From assembly GCA_030527925.1 (NCBI GenBank), contig JAUMZW010000007.1:1-64000 (forward strand): 64,000 nt of DNA, read 5' to 3'. Below the pieces are notes generated by a model. The model saw only the letters and a program-made list of their open reading frames with translations, was not told the DNA's origin and ran no database searches. Below are positions 41,253 to 50,436 of this stretch, one piece after another. Both the position numbers and the translations under genes were made by a program. Source of the DNA: Streptococcus sp. (GTDB taxonomy: Bacteria; Bacillota; Bacilli; Lactobacillales; Streptococcaceae). Every line of letters starts with the position of its first letter. Position 1 is the first letter of the stretch.

Positions 41253-41906
41253 TTATTTTTGTTTACTCTTAAATCGCCATTCAAATCGTTTTTGAAGATA
41301 AAATGGATAAAGTAAAGATAAGAAGGCTGATCCTAATAAAAAGCCTGCCATAACATCTGTTGGATAATGTACACCTACATAGATTCTTGAAATCCCTATT
41401 AGTAAAATGAGTACACCAAGTAATAGCGCAATAACCTTTTTAAGTATAGGACTTGCCATACGTTGGTACAACACAATAGCTAGTCCACCAATAATCAATA
41501 TACTCCCCATAGAATGTCCACTTGGAAACGAATAGCCATGTGCTTCAACCAAATGACTAATACTAGGTCTAGGGCGTTGATAAATATTTTTTAAGCTTAA
41601 AATACAGATAGCAGAAATCAAGCCATTTCCCACCATATAGTACGATTCAACATACCATTTTTTATAACTGAAAAATAAGAATACGATAACAACTAAAATC
41701 ACTTGTGTCGAAGTGTTTCCAAGTACTGTGATACTTGAAAAAAAAGTTGTCCAAAACTGTGGTAATTGCCCTCTAATGGCAGTTTGTATAGGTGCGTCAA
41801 ATGATTTTAAAACTTCAGGTGTAAACTTGACACAATATCCTAACATCACAAAAGCTAAAAAAGCAAAAGATGACCACAATAAATAAGGTTGTTTTGATTT
41901 TATCAT
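41253..41906 (-). CDS. PAP2 family phosphatase
   Basis: Membrane phosphatase (217 aa) with about six helices and the three PAP2 signature motifs: KNIYQRPRP, PSGHSMGS (catalytic-site His) and SRIYVGVHYPTDVMAG (nucleophile His). Such enzymes dephosphorylate undecaprenyl pyrophosphate or phosphatidic acid; which one is not clear. Its ATG overlaps the ribU stop (TAATG), so it is translated with the riboflavin transporter. Confidence 0.88.
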   Translation of the reverse strand: MIKSKQPYLLWSSFAFLAFVMLGYCVKFTPEVLKSFDAPIQTAIRGQLPQFWTTFFSSITVLGNTSTQVILVVIVFLFFSYKKWYVESYYMVGNGLISAICILSLKNIYQRPRPSISHLVEAHGYSFPSGHSMGSILIIGGLAIVLYQRMASPILKKVIALLLGVLILLIGISRIYVGVHYPTDVMAGFLLGSAFLSLLYPFYLQKRFEWRFKSKQK

Positions 41907-42472
41907 TATTGTTTATGTCTTTCTAATAAGGAACGACAAGCAAGATAAACAATATAGAAGGCAACGGATAAAATAATTCCTTCGACAATATTAAACGGAA
42001 CCACCATGCCAAAGAGATATTTTCCAATACCAATAAATTTCCCGATATCAAAATTGGCAAATTTAGCGTAAAGTGGAATTGCATAAATAAAGTTTAAAAA
42101 TACCATCGCTACAGTTAACACAATTGTAGCTACTATACTTGCAATAATATAACTTACTGTTCCTCTATGTTTTTTCCAAATAATAGCAAAGGAAACTAAA
42201 AATAACCCTAAAGCAACTATATTCATAGGTAACCCTATATAAGTATTTGCACCTTGATTATCCAATATCAATTTTAGTAATGAGCGAATTAACAAAACCC
42301 ATAAACCACTCTTTAGGTCGAAGAGGACCAATGCAAATAAAATAGGAATGATACTAAAATCAATTTTCAAAAAATCTGCACCAGGTATAATCGGGAAATT
42401 AAAAAATAATAACACGAAAGATAACGCAGATAAAATAGCAATCATTACTAATTTACGAGTATTTGACAACAT
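41906..42472 (-). CDS. ribU: Riboflavin ECF transporter S component RibU
   Basis: Membrane substrate-binding subunit (188 aa) of an energy-coupling factor transporter for riboflavin; the shared ATPases and T component are encoded elsewhere. About six helices; LSFVLLFFNFPIIPGADFLKIDFSIIP (read across 17-43) is the family signature. An FMN riboswitch precedes it, which supports the substrate directly. The ATG giving MLSNTRKLVMI is chosen because TGGAGGAA stands 6-7 bases before it. Cotranscribed with a PAP2 phosphatase. Confidence 0.93.
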   Translation of the reverse strand: MLSNTRKLVMIAILSALSFVLLFFNFPIIPGADFLKIDFSIIPILFALVLFDLKSGLWVLLIRSLLKLILDNQGANTYIGLPMNIVALGLFLVSFAIIWKKHRGTVSYIIASIVATIVLTVAMVFLNFIYAIPLYAKFANFDIGKFIGIGKYLFGMVVPFNIVEGIILSVAFYIVYLACRSLLERHKQ

Positions 42473-42536
42473 AAAAAATTCCTCCAATTTTAAAAATTGA
42501 AAGAAGTCACAAAGAGTATACAAAAAACCCTTAGCC

Positions 42537-42653
42537 TTCTCCCATCCAGACTTTACTGTCGGTTGTGGAATTTCACCACATCAGCTTTCGCTCGCGGACT
42601 TCAAGTTATCTTGTTACCGCCGGTCGGGAATTTCACCCTGCCCTGAAGACACT
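42537..42653 (-). promoter_or_regulatory. FMN riboswitch (RFN element)
   Basis: The minus strand upstream of ribU carries the RFN hallmark blocks in order: CTTCAGGGCAGGGTGAAATT, CCGGCGGTAA, GAAGTCCGCGAGC, TGATGTGGTGAAATTCC and GTCTGGATGGGAGAAG. It binds FMN and would shut ribU off when flavin is plentiful. Downstream there is no strong T-run terminator, so control of translation, by hiding the ribosome site, is likely. Confidence 0.95.
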
Positions 42654-42656
42654 CTA

Positions 42657-42685
42657 ATCATACCAAAAAAAGCAAACGTTTGCAA
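42657..42685 (-). promoter_or_regulatory. ribU promoter with palindromic cre-like site on the -35
   Basis: TTGCAA (42680-42685) and TATGAT (42657-42662) with a 17-base spacer on the minus strand, just ahead of the riboswitch. The perfect 12-base palindrome GCAAACGTTTGC (42672-42683) overlaps the -35 and fits the CcpA consensus at 14 of 16 positions in an extended alignment. Confidence 0.55.
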
Positions 42686-42721
42686 GAAATTTGCACACAT
42701 TTACTTTCAAAATAATGTCAA

Positions 42722-43380
42722 TTATATTAGCCCGTCCCACTCTTGATAGAACTCATCTAGAAAGGTTAGCATAAACTCATGTCTTTTAACCGCTAGTCTT
42801 TTAGTAGTTTCTGTATTCATTAAATCTTTAAGGTGTAACAATTTTTCATAAAAATGCTCAATCGCAGTTCTTTCATTCCTAAGGTACTCATTAGCACTTA
42901 GCAATTTCACCTTATTTAAACATTCTGGATTATGGATTATCCTATTTTTAGAACCTGAATAAACCATTCACCGTGCGATACCTATCGCCCCAATAGCATC
43001 TAACCTATCAGCATCTTGTACAATTTGCCCATTTAAGTTCAATTTCTGCTTTTTTTAAGGTTAGTTCTATAAGACATTTTACTAATAATATCACTAATTT
43101 CATCTATTTCATCAGAAAACAATCCAAATTTTTGAAAATCTAATTTTAGTTCTACCAGTGCTTCTTTAGGATTATAAACCAATTTATCATCTATCAAATC
43201 ATGCAATAAAGCTCAAAGCTGACAAATAAAAATATCTCCTCCTTCAGATTTTGCTAACTTCAAACGTAACTCTTTTACTCGGTAAGGATACCACCAATCG
43301 TGACCACTAGCCTCACCATGAGTTTGATTAAAAACATAGTTTTCAATAGTGTCATAAATCTGTTTTTCCCTATCATTCAT
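42722..43380 (-). pseudogene. Broken HD-domain phosphohydrolase
   Basis: The minus strand from [17 protein letters not shown] reads as an HD-family metal-dependent phosphohydrolase: HDWWYPYRVKELR gives the first metal motif and ALLHDLIDDK the HD pair, QDADRLDAIGAIGIAR the third. It is interrupted by TGA at 43213-43215 right before ALLHDL, by a frameshift in an A tract near 43055, by a second shift before GQIVQDAD, and by TGA at 42968-42970. The last 81 codons remain open (MVYSGSKNR to the stop at 42722). Its first ATG overlaps the trmL stop (TGATG), so it was the second gene of that operon. Confidence 0.85.
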
Positions 43381-43925
43381 CACTTTAGCTTATCTTTCTC
43401 ATAGGTATGTGTCAATTCTAAGCCATTGAAGTTTTGTTGCCTTAGAGCCTCATAAACAATCATACATACCGTATTAGAAACATTTAGGCTTCTAACATGT
43501 TGGTCATTCATAGGAATACGAATAGCCTTATCTGAATATTGACGCATAAATTCTTCTGGAAGTCCTTTATCCTCACGACCAAACATAAAATAATGGTCTA
43601 AGCCATCATTATAAGATTGATCAGAATAGACCTTTTCTGCAAATTTCGAAACCAGATGAAGTTCTCCCCTGTAAGTAGTCATAAATTCCTCAAGGTCATT
43701 ATAAAAATAAATATCTAGTTTATCCCAATAATCTAACCCTGCTCTCTTCATTTTTTTATCATCAATAGGAAAACCCATAGGCTTAATGATATGAAGTGAA
43801 CTATCTGTTGCTGCACAAGTTCTAGCAATATTGCCTGTATTTGCTGGAATTTGTGGTTCAAAAAGAACAATATGATTTTTCCCATTACTTTTTTTATGAC
43901 TATGATTTTCTAAATTCTCAAACAT
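43380..43925 (-). CDS. trmL: tRNA (cytidine/uridine-34-2'-O)-methyltransferase TrmL
   Basis: SPOUT-class RNA methyltransferase (181 aa) that methylates the ribose at the wobble position of certain leucine tRNAs. The knotted SAM site is readable: [18 protein letters not shown] near the start, FGREDKGLP, and the C-terminal [18 protein letters not shown]. Older annotation would call it an rRNA methyltransferase. AAAGGAG stands 6 bases before the ATG. A 130-base leader with its own promoter and terminator hairpin precedes it. Confidence 0.92.
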   Translation of the reverse strand: MFENLENHSHKKSNGKNHIVLFEPQIPANTGNIARTCAATDSSLHIIKPMGFPIDDKKMKRAGLDYWDKLDIYFYNDLEEFMTTYRGELHLVSKFAEKVYSDQSYNDGLDHYFMFGREDKGLPEEFMRQYSDKAIRIPMNDQHVRSLNVSNTVCMIVYEALRQQNFNGLELTHTYEKDKLK

Positions 43926-43952
43926 ATTATCTCCTTTTTAGATTATTATATC

Positions 43953-44055
43953 AAAAAACCACATGACCCGGAGTTAAAACTCAGCAAGTCATGTGGCTGC
44001 AACCTATTCACTAACTTAAATCACAACAGGTCTGATTTAAATTAATCAATATTTG
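43953..44055 (-). ncRNA. Structured trmL leader: two hairpins, the second a terminator
   Basis: After a good promoter the transcript has hairpin 1 (44033-44043 with 44013-44023, 11 bp with one G-U pair) and hairpin 2, whose outer 9-bp stem is CCACATGAC/GTCATGTGG (ends at 43959 and 43996), followed by six T (43953-43958). A terminator inside a 5' leader, 28 bases before the trmL ATG, points to attenuation. The layout fits the 23S-methyl RNA motif described for Lactobacillales upstream of genes annotated as rRNA methyltransferases; identity is from memory, not from a covariance search. Confidence 0.65.
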
Positions 44056-44061
44056 TCATCT

Positions 44062-44089
44062 ATTATAGCATGTTACATAACAATGTCAA
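44062..44089 (-). promoter_or_regulatory. trmL promoter
   Basis: Perfect TTGACA (44084-44089) and perfect TATAAT (44062-44067) with a 16-base spacer on the minus strand, directly downstream of kimA. One of the best sigma-A matches in the window. Confidence 0.82.
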
Positions 44090-44104
44090 TAGTTACAAAT
44101 CCTT

Positions 44105-45949
44105 TTATTTTTTTAAATGATACGAATAGGTTGAAACAATAATATCTTCATGCCATCTTAATCGTGTTCTTAGACGTAGGCTCATTTGATTATGCAAAAT
44201 ATTTTGCCAATTGTGTTTTGGAACAAATTGAGGTATTACTACAGTCATAGCTTGACCTTCTTTTGTTACCTTATGAGTCATCTCCTCAACAAACTTAACA
44301 GTTGGTGATACAATATCACGATAATTAGTCTCAATATTAACGAATTGAACATCTGGAAAACAAGAGTAAAATTCTTCTTTGATTTCTCTATCTTTATCTT
44401 GAGTTTCGACAGTTGACACGTGCATAGCAATTACAGTATCACCAATACTTCTAGCGTAATTGACAGCACGAATTGTAGCCTGAGTCATCGTTCCAACTAA
44501 AATTAGAACAGTGTTTCCTTTAAATGAAATACCTGATGTCTTAGTATCGATTCTTAACTGTTGAGCCACATTATTATAGTGGTGTTTAATAGAATAAAAC
44601 AGACACATTAAAACAATGATAATCGGAAAGAAAGGCCAGATATTGCCTAATCTAAATATGAGTAAAATGGCAATAATAACGTAACAAATGACTGCACCAA
44701 TAATATTAGCTACTGAAAATCTCATAAATTGAGACCCATGCTTTTTCTTCCAATGAACTACCATCCCTGTTTGAGATAAGGCAAATGGAATAAATACACC
44801 TATTGTATATAATGGAATTAATTTTTCAGTAGAACCATCAAATATAAACAAGAGCAAGATTGCTCCTAAGGCTAATGTGATAATCCCATTTGAATAACCT
44901 AAACGAGCTCCTTTTTCCATAAATAAATGTGGCATATACTTGTTTTTAGCCATATTAAAGGACAACATAGGAAAAGCCGAAAAACCTGTATTTGCAGCAA
45001 CAGCCAAAATAAGAGCTGTCGAAATTTGAAAAAGGTAGAAAAATACTTTTCCAATAGGAGAGTCTCCAAAAATTCTCTGTGCCATTTGGGCTAAAATAGT
45101 GATATGTTCTGAAGGAGTGATACCTAACCAATAATTTAAAAAGGTAATTCCCGCAAACATAAACGCTAGAATGACAGACATAATCATCAAGGTTTTGGCT
45201 GCATTAACAGGTTTAGGTTTTTTAAAGAAAGGAACGGCATTTGAAATAGCCTCAACTCCTGTTAACGATGCAGAACCACTGGTAAAAGCACGTAAAATTA
45301 AAATCAACCCCACTCCAGGAACAACCTTCCCTATATGGGCAGTTGGTGTATAAGCGACATGACCGGTGAAAATTTGAAAGATACCAAATACTAATAAACA
45401 AATTGTCGTTATAATGAAAAGATAGACTGGTATCATTAGCGAGGCAGCAGATTCACGTAGCCCACGTAGATTCATCAACATTAATACTAATACTAGAACT
45501 ATTGAAATTGATAAGTTATGTTCCTTTATCATAGGAAAAGCTGACGTTATCGCATCAGCACCAGATGAAACTGAAACAGCTACTGTCAAAATATAATCAA
45601 CTAGAAGACTACCACCTGCAATAAGTCCTAAGCTAGGAGATAGGTTTTCTGTAGAAACAACATAAGCTCCTCCTCCTTTAGGATAAGCATGGATAACCTG
45701 TTGATAAGATATCGTTAGACTAGCTAGCAAAATTAATACCGCAATACCTATAGGTAAAGACCACCAAATGGCAGCACTGGAAACAGCAGTTAAAACTAAA
45801 ACAATCTGTTCTGGACCGTAAGCAATTGATGATAATGCATCACTAGATAACATAGCTAGTGCTTGCATTTTACCAAGCAAATGACCATCTGAACTCTGAT
45901 CAGACTCTAAAGGGTCTCCTATAAAAAAGTTTTTAATGTGAGTAAACAC
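44105..45949 (-). CDS. kimA: KimA-type potassium transporter (APC superfamily)
   Basis: A 614-residue protein with 12 membrane helices (about 30-465) and a cytoplasmic C-terminal domain (about 470-614). The N-terminus is very like B. subtilis KimA: ALAMLSSDALSSIAYGPEQI, AYPKGGGAYVV and LLVDYILTVAVSVSSG. KimA is a high-affinity K+/H+ symporter inhibited by cyclic di-AMP. Often annotated simply as an amino-acid permease. It is divergent from trkA-trkH, a second potassium system, which supports the call. No ydaO riboswitch fits in the 130-base gap. Confidence 0.85.
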   Translation of the reverse strand: MFTHIKNFFIGDPLESDQSSDGHLLGKMQALAMLSSDALSSIAYGPEQIVLVLTAVSSAAIWWSLPIGIAVLILLASLTISYQQVIHAYPKGGGAYVVSTENLSPSLGLIAGGSLLVDYILTVAVSVSSGADAITSAFPMIKEHNLSISIVLVLVLMLMNLRGLRESAASLMIPVYLFIITTICLLVFGIFQIFTGHVAYTPTAHIGKVVPGVGLILILRAFTSGSASLTGVEAISNAVPFFKKPKPVNAAKTLMIMSVILAFMFAGITFLNYWLGITPSEHITILAQMAQRIFGDSPIGKVFFYLFQISTALILAVAANTGFSAFPMLSFNMAKNKYMPHLFMEKGARLGYSNGIITLALGAILLLFIFDGSTEKLIPLYTIGVFIPFALSQTGMVVHWKKKHGSQFMRFSVANIIGAVICYVIIAILLIFRLGNIWPFFPIIIVLMCLFYSIKHHYNNVAQQLRIDTKTSGISFKGNTVLILVGTMTQATIRAVNYARSIGDTVIAMHVSTVETQDKDREIKEEFYSCFPDVQFVNIETNYRDIVSPTVKFVEEMTHKVTKEGQAMTVVIPQFVPKHNWQNILHNQMSLRLRTRLRWHEDIIVSTYSYHLKK

Positions 45950-46079
45950 TTAACAACCTCCTAAAAAACATAGAACTAATTATAAACTTATCATCTCACT
46001 TTTGCAAGATGAATAACCAATATTGCTAGAAATTTTAAGTAAAAAGGAGTATGATAGAAGATATATTTTGGAGGTTATA

Positions 46080-47429
46080 ATGAGAATTATTGTTATAGGA
46101 GGCGGAAAAGTCGGTACTGCCTTATGTCGTGCTTTGGTTGAGGAAAAGCACGATGTCACATTAATTGAAAAAAAAGAATCCGTTTTAAAAAATGTCAGTA
46201 AACGTCTTGATATTCTCACTATTTTAGGTAATGGTGCTAATTATAAGATTCTTGAGCAGGCTAATGTTGAAAATTGCGATATTTTGATTGCAATGACAGA
46301 TACGGATGAACTCAATATGATTTCTGCCATATTAGCAAAACGTATGGGAGCAAAAGAAACTATTGTACGTGTGAGAAACCCTGAATACTCTAACGCATAT
46401 TTTAAAGATAAAAACTTTTTGGGTTTTTCATTAATTGTAAATCCAGAACTTTTAACAGCTAGATATATTGCAAACTCCGTTGATTTTCCAAATGCTCTAT
46501 CAGTAGAACACTTTGTTAATGGACGTGTAATGATCATGGAGTACAAGATAGCAGATAATGGAAAACTAGTTGAAATGAGTGTCTCTCAATTCAGAAAGAA
46601 ATTCTCTAAATTGGTTATTTGTGCGATCGAACATGATGGTAAACTAATTATCCCAGATGGTGACGCTATTATTAGACCAGGGGACAAAATTTTTGTAACT
46701 GGTGCGCGTGTAGAAATGATTCTATTCCATAACTTTATTAAGGCAAAAGTTATTGAGAGTATACTACTTATTGGTGCAGGACGTATTGCATACTATCTCT
46801 TAAATATACTTAAAAATACCACTATTCATGCTAAGGTTATTGAGTCTAATCAAGAGCGTGCCGAATTTTTTAGTCAAGAATTTCCAAACGTTCCAATTAT
46901 TTTAGGTGATGGTACAGCTAAAAATTTACTCTTAGAAGAAAATGCTGATAAATTTGATGCTGTAGCAACTTTAACAGGTGTTGATGAGGAAAATATTATT
47001 TCATCTATGTTTTTAGAATCTATCGGTGTCCAAAAAAATATTACAAAGGTCAACCGTACCAGTCTGCTTGAAATTATTTCAGCAAAAGAATTTTCAAGTA
47101 TTGTTACCCCTAAAAACATTGCTGTTGATACCATGATGCATTTTATTCGAGGACGTGTTAATGCCCAAGACTCAAATCTTGATGCCTTACATCACGTTGC
47201 AAATGGTGAAATCGAGACGCTCCAATTTTCAATCGGTGAAACTAATAAATTAGCAAATACTAATCTTGCAACAATTAAATTCAAACCAAATGTTTTAGTT
47301 GCTGCTATTATTCGTCAAGGAATAACCATTTTCCCAACAGGACAAGATAGTATTAAGGTAGGGGACAAGGTCGTTATCGTCACACTCCTAAAAAATATAA
47401 ATCATATCTATGATTTATTAGCGAGGTAA
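46080..47429 (+). CDS. trkA: Trk potassium uptake regulatory subunit TrkA
   Basis: Cytoplasmic gating subunit (449 aa) with two RCK (KTN) units in tandem. Each Rossmann fold has its glycine motif: IIVIGGGKVGTALCRALVEE at the start and SILLIGAGRIAYYLLNIL near 225. RCK-C domains follow each. It binds NAD(H)/nucleotides and, in related proteins, c-di-AMP through RCK-C. The ATG at 46080 is chosen: TTGGAGG lies 6 bases before it and MRIIVIGGG is the normal beginning. trkH starts 3 bases after it. Confidence 0.93.
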   Translation: MRIIVIGGGKVGTALCRALVEEKHDVTLIEKKESVLKNVSKRLDILTILGNGANYKILEQANVENCDILIAMTDTDELNMISAILAKRMGAKETIVRVRNPEYSNAYFKDKNFLGFSLIVNPELLTARYIANSVDFPNALSVEHFVNGRVMIMEYKIADNGKLVEMSVSQFRKKFSKLVICAIEHDGKLIIPDGDAIIRPGDKIFVTGARVEMILFHNFIKAKVIESILLIGAGRIAYYLLNILKNTTIHAKVIESNQERAEFFSQEFPNVPIILGDGTAKNLLLEENADKFDAVATLTGVDEENIISSMFLESIGVQKNITKVNRTSLLEIISAKEFSSIVTPKNIAVDTMMHFIRGRVNAQDSNLDALHHVANGEIETLQFSIGETNKLANTNLATIKFKPNVLVAAIIRQGITIFPTGQDSIKVGDKVVIVTLLKNINHIYDLLAR

Positions 47430-47432
47430 ACC

Positions 47433-48872
47433 ATGAATACTGGAATGATTCGATATTTAACATCAAAACTACTTATTATTGAAGGTTTGCAGTTATTTGT
47501 TCCTCTAATCGTAGCCTTCATCTACCATGAAAGTAGCCATATCATTTTTAGCATTTTATTGACTATTTTATGTCTGTTTAGTATTGGCTTTCTTGGTATC
47601 GCTTTTAAACCTAAAAATTACCACATCTATACAAAAGAAGGAATGATTATCGTTGCTCTTTGCTGGATACTTTGGTCCTTTTTCGGAGCACTTCCTTTTG
47701 TATTTTCTGGTCAAATACCTAGCCTTATCGATGCCTTCTTTGAAATGAGTTCTGGTTTTACAACGACTGGAGCAACTATTCTTCCTGATGTCTCTGTACT
47801 ATCACATTCGCTATTATTTTGGAGAAGTTTTGCCCACCTTATTGGTGGTATGGGGGTCCTTGTTTTTGCCTTAGCTATTATGGATAATAGCAAAAATAAT
47901 CATCTTGAAGTCATGAAGGCAGAAGTACCTGGACCCGTTTTTGGTAAAGTTGTTTCAAAATTAAAAGATACGGCACGAATCCTTTATCTGATTTACCTCA
48001 TCATGTTTGCAATTTTTGCACTTATCCTATGCCTAGCAGGCATGCCAGTATACGATAGTCTGGTTATCTCTATGGGAGGAGCAGGAACGGGTGGTTTTGC
48101 TGTGTACAATGATTCCATTGCGCATTATCATAGTGATTTAATCGCAAATATCATATCTGTTGGAACCTTAATGTTTGGTATTAATTTTAATCTTTACTAC
48201 TTCATATTATTACGTAAATTTAAACTTTTCTTTAAAGACCAAGAACTAATTACTTATTTTTCAATTGTTTTCGTGTCGACACTATTAATCTGGTTAAATA
48301 CTGGCGGTCTTTATCAAACAGTATCTCAAGGAATCGAATATGCCTTCTTTGAAGTAGCAACTGTCATCACAACAACAGGTTTTGGGATAACAGATATTAC
48401 AAGCTGGCCTCTATTTTCACAATTCATTCTTCTACTATTGATGTTTATTGGGGGGTGTGCAGGGTCAACAGCTGGAGGTATCAAAGTAATGCGTGTATTG
48501 GTCCTAGGTAAAATTTCAAAAAATCAAATTGAAACCAGCTCACAACCAAATCGTATCACCTCACTTAGTCTAAACGGTGAAACTTTAGACAAACAGACAC
48601 AACACAGTATTTTAAAATACTTTACCGTCTATTCAGCAATACTAATCGCACTAACACTTATCTTATCTTTAGATAATAATAATTTTATGATTGTAGCAAG
48701 TGCAGCGGCATCTACTTTTAACAATATCGGACCATTATTAGGAACTACCGATACCTTTGCAATTTTTAGTCCATTCTCCAAACTTATTATGGCTTTTGCT
48801 ATGATTGCTGGTCGACTAGAAATCTATCCACTACTCTTTTTATTCCTACCTAAAACATGGTCTAAATTTTAA
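47433..48872 (+). CDS. trkH: Trk-type potassium transporter TrkH
   Basis: Membrane pore subunit (479 aa), with about 10-12 helices and the repeated M-P-M selectivity segments: MSSGFTTTGATIL, MGGAGTGGFAVYN, VATVITTTGFGITD and ASTFNNIGPLLG. Takes up K+ together with TrkA. GAGG stands in the last trkA codons before the ATG. Together with KimA on the other strand this makes a potassium-uptake locus. A bidirectional terminator follows. Confidence 0.94.
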   Translation: MNTGMIRYLTSKLLIIEGLQLFVPLIVAFIYHESSHIIFSILLTILCLFSIGFLGIAFKPKNYHIYTKEGMIIVALCWILWSFFGALPFVFSGQIPSLIDAFFEMSSGFTTTGATILPDVSVLSHSLLFWRSFAHLIGGMGVLVFALAIMDNSKNNHLEVMKAEVPGPVFGKVVSKLKDTARILYLIYLIMFAIFALILCLAGMPVYDSLVISMGGAGTGGFAVYNDSIAHYHSDLIANIISVGTLMFGINFNLYYFILLRKFKLFFKDQELITYFSIVFVSTLLIWLNTGGLYQTVSQGIEYAFFEVATVITTTGFGITDITSWPLFSQFILLLLMFIGGCAGSTAGGIKVMRVLVLGKISKNQIETSSQPNRITSLSLNGETLDKQTQHSILKYFTVYSAILIALTLILSLDNNNFMIVASAAASTFNNIGPLLGTTDTFAIFSPFSKLIMAFAMIAGRLEIYPLLFLFLPKTWSKF

Positions 48873-48876
48873 CAAC

Positions 48877-48908
48877 AAAAACACCTCCCAACATTGGAAG
48901 GTGTTTTT
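48877..48908. terminator. Bidirectional terminator between trkH and yidD
   Basis: AAAAACACCT (48877-48886) pairs with AGGTGTTTTT (48899-48908). A and T tracts on each side let it end both trkAH and the long minus-strand scp-yidD operon. Confidence 0.85.
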
Positions 48909-49152
48909 AAATGTCATTACGATGACTTCTTTTTAAACTAAATACTTCAGGTACAGGGTCATATCCACCTTTAACACATGGATGACATCTTAAAATTCTA
49001 GCAATCCCCATTATGACTCCTTTGTAACCATGTTTTTCAATCGCTTCAATCATATAATGTGAACATGTCGGTCGATACCTACAAGTTGCAGGAAAAAAAG
49101 GAGAAATAGTAGTCTGATAAAAACGAACCAGTGAAATTAAAATATACTTCAT
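48907..49152 (-). CDS. yidD: Membrane protein insertion efficiency factor YidD
   Basis: Small (81 aa) amphipathic membrane-associated protein that helps YidC/Sec insert membrane proteins. The cysteine-rich signature is intact: [21 protein letters not shown] and [16 protein letters not shown]. It overlaps the rluB stop by one base and is last in the murI-to-yidD operon. Confidence 0.93.
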   Translation of the reverse strand: MKYILISLVRFYQTTISPFFPATCRYRPTCSHYMIEAIEKHGYKGVIMGIARILRCHPCVKGGYDPVPEVFSLKRSHRNDI

Positions 49153-49874
49153 TAGATTTTATTGACAGACAAATTATGGAGTTGACTAATTTCTTTTTTA
49201 TTAAGACGTCTTGCTTCTCCTGGTCTAAGTCCAGTTAAATTCAAAGTCCCAAACTGAGTTCTAGAAAGTTTATCAACCAATAAACCAACAGATTCAAACA
49301 TTTTCTTAACCTGATGATTACGACCCTCATGGATGGTTAATTCAACAATTGACCTATTTTTATCTGCTTCTACCTTAATTATGTTATAGCGTGCTGGCTT
49401 AGTCTTTTTACCGTCAATAATAACACCTTTAGTCAAAGGACGTAGGTTTTCTTTTGTCGCTATTCCTTTAACACGCGCTAAATAGACCTTATCTATCTCA
49501 TTTCTTGGGTGAATCATTTTATCTGTGAAATCACCATCATTTGTCAAAATCAAAAGACCAGAAGTATCCCAATCTAGCCTTCCAACAGGATAAATACGTT
49601 CTTTAACTTGTGGCAACAAATCGATAACCGTCTTTCTCCCCTTTTCATCTGAAACACTAGATATAACCCCTCTAGGTTTATTTAATAGATAGTATACCTT
49701 TTCTTCATTATAAATTGGACTACCTGAAACCTCAACAATATCCCCCGATTTAACAAGAGTTGCTAATTCAGTAACCGTTTGTCCATTTAAAGTGACCAAT
49801 CCTTTTTTGATAAGTTCCTCAGCCTTACGTCTGCTAGCTATTCCTGCATGTGCAATATATTTATTAATTCTCAT
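49152..49874 (-). CDS. rluB: 23S rRNA pseudouridine synthase RluB
   Basis: RsuA-family pseudouridine synthase (240 aa). An S4 RNA-binding domain (1-60, [20 protein letters not shown]) precedes the catalytic domain with [16 protein letters not shown], where the Asp is the nucleophile, and [11 protein letters not shown] near the end. Expected to modify U2605 of 23S rRNA; RluB is chosen over RsuA from the scpB-rluB context. It overlaps scpB by 11 bases. Confidence 0.9.
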   Translation of the reverse strand: MRINKYIAHAGIASRRKAEELIKKGLVTLNGQTVTELATLVKSGDIVEVSGSPIYNEEKVYYLLNKPRGVISSVSDEKGRKTVIDLLPQVKERIYPVGRLDWDTSGLLILTNDGDFTDKMIHPRNEIDKVYLARVKGIATKENLRPLTKGVIIDGKKTKPARYNIIKVEADKNRSIVELTIHEGRNHQVKKMFESVGLLVDKLSRTQFGTLNLTGLRPGEARRLNKKEISQLHNLSVNKI

Positions 49875-50436
49875 TTTCTAATTCTATTTCCGTTTCTCTA
49901 AATAAAACAAGTTGTTCATTTTCAACATGGATATCTGAAATATCAACAAGTTCGTCTAATTGATTTATACCCATAAAATCTAAAAAGTAATCCGTTGTGG
50001 CATAAAGATTTGGGCGACCTATCACTTCTTTTTTTCCAGCTTCTTTAATTAATCCCAATAAAACTAATTTACTAATAGCCCCACTTGAATTTACACCCCT
50101 AATCTGATCAATTTCAATTCTGGTTATAGGTTGTTTGTAAGCAATAATTGACAAAACTTCTAAACTAGCCCGTGATAAGCTCTGATTGATAGGTGATTTA
50201 GCATAATCTTTTAATAATTCAGAATACATCGCTTTTGTCACTAACTTGTAGGTTTTAGAAGTTTCGATAAGTTCTAAAGCAGAAGAATCATTTAGGTTGT
50301 ATGCATCTGCTAATTTCTCTAACTGTTGTATCAGAGCTGTTGGAGGAAGATGTAAAATCTCCGAGAGTTGTCTTAAACTTAATCCCTCCTCACCAGCAAC
50401 AAATAATAAAGCCTCTATCTTAGCTAAATGGTCCAT
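49864..50436 (-). CDS. scpB: Segregation and condensation protein ScpB
   Basis: ScpB (190 aa), the dimeric winged-helix (kite) subunit of the Smc-ScpAB complex. The two winged-helix domains are readable: [20 protein letters not shown] and [20 protein letters not shown], followed by [10 protein letters not shown]. It overlaps scpA by 13 bases, so the two subunits are translated together. Smc itself is encoded at 4.6-8.2 kb. Confidence 0.96.
   Translation of the reverse strand: MDHLAKIEALLFVAGEEGLSLRQLSEILHLPPTALIQQLEKLADAYNLNDSSALELIETSKTYKLVTKAMYSELLKDYAKSPINQSLSRASLEVLSIIAYKQPITRIEIDQIRGVNSSGAISKLVLLGLIKEAGKKEVIGRPNLYATTDYFLDFMGINQLDELVDISDIHVENEQLVLFRETEIELENEN

Noticed and set aside
44117..44127. 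TACGAATA, like a ComX (late competence) promoter box
   Set aside because: It lies inside the end of kimA and no gene in the right orientation follows; chance match.
45950..46079. Possible c-di-AMP (ydaO) riboswitch before kimA
   Set aside because: The gap is too short for both 5' regions and none of the riboswitch blocks is present.
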